Below are positions 6,739 to 8,681 of a DNA stretch of 8,681 nt, one piece after another. Below the pieces are notes generated by a model. That model was not told the origin of the DNA and made no database searches. It was given only the letters and a program-made list of their open reading frames with translations. The DNA comes from Candidatus Melainabacteria bacterium (GTDB lineage Bacteria; Cyanobacteriota; Vampirovibrionia; LMEP-6097), in NCBI GenBank assembly GCA_028817775.1, contig JAPPOW010000042.1, positions 1-8,681 of the forward strand, read 5' to 3'. How positions within the stretch are numbered: the first letter of the stretch is position 1; each line of letters starts with the position of its first letter. Made by a program: the position numbers and the translations under genes.

Positions 6739-6834
6739 TGTCATCCTGAGCTTCGAAGAAGCGTAAGGATCTCATTATCAAATTCGTAACGATGGGATCC
6801 TTACGTCATGCCTACGGCATTCCTCAGGATGACA
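6739..6834. repeat. Cloverleaf-like palindromic element (family B, TGTCATCCTGAG) between ybeY and cysS
   Basis: A 96-bp element whose outer arms TGTCATCCTGAG (6739-6750) and CTCAGGATGACA (6823-6834) pair perfectly. Within it are three further perfect stems: GCTTC-gaa-GAAGC (6750-6762), the central CGTAAGGATC (6762-6771) with GATCCTTACG (6796-6805), and ATGCC-tac-GGCAT (6808-6820). Drawn out, this is a cruciform or cloverleaf with three arms. It lies 1 bp after the ybeY stop codon (6836-6838) and ends 2 bp before the cysS promoter, filling the gap between the two genes. It may end or stabilise the ybeY message; there is no T-run, so a simple terminator is unlikely. Confidence 0.85.
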
Positions 6835-6835
6835 C

Positions 6836-7354
6836 TTAACTACATTTAATACGGACGGGATAGTTATACTTTGCCAAAATCTCATTCTGTAAGCCAAACA
6901 TCTGCTCAGCTTCTTCTCTAGTAGCATGGTCATAACCAAGCAAGTGCAACATACCATGAACAAAGAGCATCGCTACCTCGTCAGCCAGCTTACAACCGCG
7001 CTTCTCAGCCTGTGCTTGAGCCTTAGTCAAACAAATCACGATATCGCCCAAACTTGAATCCTCAGAATCGTGTTCTGGGTCTGGAGTTAAGTCCTCAAAC
7101 TTCTCCAAATCACTGCTCAAACTGCCAATAGTATTAAAAGAAAGTACATCAGTGACTTCATTATTGTAACGATAAAGACGATTCAATTCCTTGATCTCCT
7201 CAGCCTCAACAAAGCTTACAACCACCTCATGATTCTTGAAATAAGGTTTGAAGGTATCTTCCAGGACAGTGTCAGCCAAAGCCTGCCAAGGAATAGCATC
7301 CTCTGGCACTGATTCAGTGTCCTTGGTTCTAATAGATAGTGAGACTTTAGCCAC
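6836..7354 (-). CDS. ybeY: Endoribonuclease YbeY, 16S rRNA maturation factor
   Basis: A 172-residue zinc-dependent single-strand endoribonuclease family member acting in 16S rRNA 3'-end maturation and late ribosome quality control. The diagnostic zinc site HGMLHLLGYDH is at 133-143 with ligands His133, His137 and His143. Other family features are NRLYRYNNEVTDVLSFN (58-74) and LGDIVIC (102-108). Length is close to the family norm, a little long because of an acidic stretch (SSDLEKFEDLTPDPEHDSEDS, about 80-100) between the DVLSF and GDI motifs. The start is GTG 7354 (MAKVSLSI): an extended -10 TGGTAGAAT ends exactly 7 nt before it and there is no Shine-Dalgarno sequence, so a leaderless GTG message is predicted. 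It reads toward cysS on the same strand but is separated by the family-B element and a separate cysS promoter. Confidence 0.93.
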   Translation of the reverse strand: MAKVSLSIRTKDTESVPEDAIPWQALADTVLEDTFKPYFKNHEVVVSFVEAEEIKELNRLYRYNNEVTDVLSFNTIGSLSSDLEKFEDLTPDPEHDSEDSSLGDIVICLTKAQAQAEKRGCKLADEVAMLFVHGMLHLLGYDHATREEAEQMFGLQNEILAKYNYPVRIKCS

Positions 7355-7361
7355 GATGATA

Positions 7362-7370
7362 ATTCTACCA
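7362..7370 (-). promoter_or_regulatory. Extended -10 promoter (TGG-TAGAAT) for ybeY
   Basis: On the minus strand TG-G-TAGAAT is followed by 7 nt (TATCATC) and the GTG start at 7354. The layout matches the cysS promoter, including the TAGAAT variant of the -10. A 6-bp hairpin (7377-7392) begins 6 bp upstream. Confidence 0.6.
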
Positions 7371-7376
7371 CGCCAA

Positions 7377-7392
7377 GCATAGGAGTCTATGC
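7377..7392. repeat. Small perfect hairpin upstream of ybeY
   Basis: GCATAG (7377-7382) and CTATGC (7387-7392) pair perfectly around the loop gagt. It lies in the -20 to -35 zone of the ybeY promoter and directly beside the half palindromic element. It could be an operator-like dyad or a relic of element insertion; nothing in the sequence decides this. Confidence 0.4.
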
Positions 7393-7396
7393 ATTA

Positions 7397-7424
7397 GATT
7401 GCTTCGCCTTTGGCTCGCAATGAC
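7397..7424. repeat. Solitary right half of the family-A palindromic element
   Basis: GATTGCTTCG (7397-7406) and CTCGCAATGAC (7414-7424) are identical to the central-stem and outer arms of the right half of the copy in cysS. They are joined by a shorter linker that forms GCC-ttt-GGC (7406-7414). The matching left half is absent, so this is a decayed or recombined remnant. It lies in the gap between the flagellar gene and ybeY. Confidence 0.75.
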
Positions 7425-7451
7425 CGGAAAATTTAACCTACTAGTGTCCCT

Positions 7452-7573
7452 TAGAGCGGCAGTTGTGGGATTGAAGAGCGAGGCTTGCGAAGTCCGGAGG
7501 ACGTGTCCGAAGTTGGCTTACGCCAATGAGGACTCGCGTAACGAAGCTATTCAATTTCACAACCGTCGCTCTA
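7452..7573. repeat. Structured element of about 120 bp with a long outer stem and branched interior
   Basis: Arms 7452-7475 and 7550-7573 pair over 24 positions with one A-C mismatch and three positions that are G-U in plus-strand RNA. The interior can fold further: GCTT (7483-7486) with AAGC (7544-7547), GCG-a-AGTCC (7487-7495) with GGACTCGC (7530-7537), and TTGGC-ttac-GCCAA (7513-7526). Overlapping GTCC/GGAC repeats near 7492-7508 give alternative pairings. It starts 4 bp beyond the flagellar gene's stop codon (7578-7580). It is unlike the family A and B elements in sequence and size. It could be a repeat element, a 3'-end structure for the flagellar message or a structured RNA; no T-run follows it on either strand. 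Confidence 0.6.
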
Positions 7574-7577
7574 TCCG

Positions 7578-8267
7578 CTATTGGATCATCTCGATGGCAG
7601 TTCCGGAAATTTTATCTGCCAACTTGTGTACTTGCGTTGCAGCTTGAAAATATCTCTGCGCATCTGTTAGATAGTGAGCTTCTAATTTTACCCACGAATT
7701 ACTTTTCTCAAGCGCTTCATTAATAACAATATTACCTGCCACACTATAGCTAGGCAATCCACTTGCTTCACTTCCTTTGAAGTAGATACCATCTTTAGCG
7801 TTAGTCAAACCATTAGGATTATTGAAAGCCACTACTGAAAGTCTATATAGAGAAACCAAGTTATTACCATCTCTACCGTAGATGACTCCATCCTGTCCTA
7901 CTTTGATCTCATCGTATTTGCCGAGATAACGACCATTGCGTCTATCGAGTGCAAGGTTAACGTCAGTCATTGCACCAAGTCCTTGTCCTGGTGGATTAAT
8001 GTGCTGTGCATTGTTGGTGTATGGATTATTAAACGGATCAACAAAGTTAGGATTAACTTGGTTGTAGTCAGGGATTGCTGGATTTGGACCAGTAAGTCTA
8101 GTAGCTGCTCCTGCTAATGGAATTGCTTGTACTCTAAATCCTTCAGAGCTAATCATATTACCAGCACCATCCAGGTGGAAGTCTCCGAGTCTAGTATAAA
8201 AAGTTTCATTATGTTTTGGATCATTAACAGTGAAGAATCCTCTTCTTTGATCATCATCTTGGTCCAC
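7578..8267 (-). CDS. Flagellar hook/rod protein (FlgE/FlgF/FlgG family), C-terminal part of a frameshifted gene
   Basis: This frame holds the body and C-terminus of an axial flagellar protein. RRGFFTVNDP with FYTRLGDFHLDGAGNMISSEGFRVQ (about residues 8-45 of this frame) matches the family's GFF-V and YTR-G-F--D--G-L---G--VQ region. The C-terminal ALEKSNSWVKLEAHYLTDAQRYFQAATQVHKLADK corresponds to the conserved terminal helix (LE-SN-----E-----QR-YQA) that packs in the D0 core. Between them is an unusual Pro/Asn-rich stretch (PAIPDYNQVNPNFVDPFNNPYTNN..., about 60-95). An in-frame TGA at 8268-8270 lies directly before the formal GTG 8267, so this frame cannot supply its own N-terminus; the N-terminal part is in the other frame (from 8470). 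It is exported and assembled outside the cell when intact. Confidence 0.85.
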   Translation of the reverse strand: MDQDDDQRRGFFTVNDPKHNETFYTRLGDFHLDGAGNMISSEGFRVQAIPLAGAATRLTGPNPAIPDYNQVNPNFVDPFNNPYTNNAQHINPPGQGLGAMTDVNLALDRRNGRYLGKYDEIKVGQDGVIYGRDGNNLVSLYRLSVVAFNNPNGLTNAKDGIYFKGSEASGLPSYSVAGNIVINEALEKSNSWVKLEAHYLTDAQRYFQAATQVHKLADKISGTAIEMIQ

Positions 8268-8470
8268 TCACCAGGGCGAGGTTCCGCTTTACCTTGTGAC
8301 ATTTTGTAGCCACCATCACGGATCTCTCCACCATTCATAAAGTCATTAAATTTCCAACGACGTGCGCGGTGTCCGTTGCGGGTGTATCCAAAGATGTTAC
8401 CCGAGACAACGTCCATCAATTCTACTGAATTGAGAGTTGCGTTTCGTGATAGATGTTGTATTCTGTTCAT
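8153..8470 (-). CDS. N-terminal part of the frameshifted flagellar hook/rod gene
   Basis: The ATG at 8470 begins MNRIQHLSRNATLNSVELMDVVSGNIFGYTRNGHRARRWKF, matching the conserved N-terminal helix and the D-v-s-NI-n--T-G-k---F core of FlgE/FlgF/FlgG proteins. SQG at 58-60 corresponds to the SQG-L---GN segment that precedes the GFF motif. After residue 76 or so (TKMMIKE) this frame turns into non-family sequence and stops at 8153-8155, while the homologous sequence continues in the -1 frame. Joining the two gives about 298 residues, a normal size. The start is backed by a strong Shine-Dalgarno (GGGGGAG), and the gene follows the FliK-like stop codon by 10 bp, as in a flagellar operon. Confidence 0.8.
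   Translation of the reverse strand: MNRIQHLSRNATLNSVELMDVVSGNIFGYTRNGHRARRWKFNDFMNGGEIRDGGYKMSQGKAEPRPGEWTKMMIKEEDSSLLMIQNIMKLFILDSETSTWMVLVI
8241..8250 (-). other. Probable single-base frameshift site in the flagellar gene
   Basis: On the minus strand the stretch reads TCAAAGAAGA before GGATTC. The upper frame gives ...TKMMIKE and the -1 frame gives ...RGFFTVNDP. Restoring one base here would produce IK-x-RGFF, which lines up with the family pattern AI-G-GFF at correct spacing. No X-XXY-YYZ slippery heptamer is present, so programmed frameshifting is not favoured. A true mutation or an assembly error in a purine run is more likely. Confidence 0.6.
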
Positions 8471-8480
8471 TTTCTCCCCC
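8471..8480 (-). promoter_or_regulatory. Strong Shine-Dalgarno of the flagellar hook/rod gene
   Basis: Minus-strand GGGGGAGAAA immediately precedes ATG 8470 and fills the whole gap between it and the upstream TAA (8481-8483). It shows that the host uses Shine-Dalgarno initiation for genes inside operons. The first genes of transcripts in this window lack it. Confidence 0.8.
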
Positions 8481-8681
8481 TTATGCCGCTACTTTAGCTT
8501 GTGCCTTGCGCAGCATATCTCCATCAAAAGCTTGGAATTTATCAAGTGCAATTTGATGTTTTGAAAGCTTAGCGACCAATTCAGCTTCACTCGACATCAA
8601 TTGATTCATTGCATCTTTTGAACCAACGAGTTGAATCCCAACTTTTCCTTGATTCATTTTAACGATTAAAGTTTCTAGATC
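8481..8681 (-). CDS. FliK-like flagellar hook-length control protein, C-terminal fragment
   Basis: The last 66 codons of a gene whose start lies beyond the right edge; it ends in TAA at 8481-8483. The visible sequence (DLETLIVKMNQGKVGIQLVGSKDAMNQLM, then LVAKLSKHQIALDKFQAFDGDM) has the pattern of the FliK C-terminal domain: a beta-strand 'L-V----GKV-I-L', then helices with 'A---L------L---L', then a final 'I-L--F-v' strand. This domain acts with FlhB to switch export from hook to filament subunits. The location directly before a hook/rod gene in the same orientation agrees with common fliK-flgD-flgE order. The assignment rests on pattern and context over a short fragment, so it is moderate. 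Confidence 0.6.
   Translation of the reverse strand, partial: DLETLIVKMNQGKVGIQLVGSKDAMNQLMSSEAELVAKLSKHQIALDKFQAFDGDMLRKAQAKVAA

Noticed and set aside
6721..6744. cysS start at ATG 6744 (adds MTDARMFV)
   Set aside because: This ATG lies in the outer arm of the palindromic element and upstream of the extended -10. The family N-terminus (M-x-x-YN-LTR) fits ATG 6720.
6739..6834. tRNA gene suggested by the cloverleaf fold
   Set aside because: The stems have the wrong lengths (12-bp outer stem, 10-bp central stem), there is no TTCGA-type T-loop, no anticodon loop of 7 nt and no CCA-ready acceptor. It is a symmetric palindromic element.
5680..7573. CRISPR array or phage attachment sites
   Set aside because: The repeats are self-complementary, irregularly spaced, lie in genes and gaps, and have no constant-length spacers, cas genes or integrase nearby.
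7452..7573. Intrinsic terminator of the flagellar operon
   Set aside because: The hairpin is far larger than a terminator stem and no T-run follows it on the minus strand; an effect on termination is possible but unproven.
7399..7647. Plus-strand open frame of 82 codons across the intergenic repeats
   Set aside because: It is made of the half family-A element and the 120-bp structured element, then runs antisense to the flagellar gene's C-terminus. No start signal and no protein-like composition.
8241..8267. Programmed -1 ribosomal frameshift in the flagellar gene
   Set aside because: No slippery heptamer in the correct phase and no downstream stimulatory structure that I can see; a base loss in a purine run explains it better.

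Overview
The window reads as a bacterial chromosome segment of moderately AT-rich DNA, probably from a flagellated, Gram-negative-type bacterium that is not a well-studied model. Flagellar rod/hook genes, an LL-diaminopimelate aminotransferase (direct lysine/diaminopimelate branch) and a cobalamin synthase point to a free-living or environmental lineage. I cannot name the phylum from the sequence. A non-photosynthetic relative of cyanobacteria or a similar candidate lineage would fit, but that is a weak guess. Three of the genes have no family I recognise.

Layout from left to right. 1-927 (-) is a membrane-protein gene cut by the left edge. It is divergent from 1023-2663 (+), a 546-residue all-helical protein of unknown function. 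That gene converges on 2729-3931 (-), dapL. dapL is divergent, across only 44 bp, from 3976-4485 (+), a small basic unknown protein. The unknown gene's last 44 bp overlap the end of 4442-5365 (-), cobS. cobS overlaps by 16 bp the end of cysS (5350 to about 6720, -). Upstream of cysS lies ybeY (6836-7354, -). At the right, also on the minus strand, are a FliK-like hook-length-control C-terminus (8481-8681, cut by the right edge) and a flagellar rod/hook protein broken by a one-base frameshift (7578-8470). The genes fall into housekeeping functions (Cys-tRNA charging, 16S rRNA maturation, diaminopimelate synthesis), one cobalamin step and a flagellar operon end. I see no phage, CRISPR or defence system.

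Two things stand out beyond the genes. First, small palindromic, cloverleaf-like elements are scattered through 5680-7573. One sits in frame inside cysS and adds 22 residues to the synthetase. One fills the ybeY-cysS gap. One is a solitary half copy upstream of ybeY. A larger, differently built structured element of about 120 bp lies just after the flagellar gene. The first two share architecture, and their outer arms differ by compensatory substitutions, which argues that the folded form matters.

Second, all six genes that appear to start their own transcripts have a -10 hexamer ending only 7-10 nt before the start codon (four of them with the TG extension), and no Shine-Dalgarno sequence. 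This predicts leaderless or nearly leaderless mRNAs. The flagellar gene inside an operon instead has a strong Shine-Dalgarno sequence, and cobS a weak purine-rich one. The rule also picks the starts: GTG for the 927 gene and ybeY, and ATG 6720 rather than ATG 6744 for cysS.
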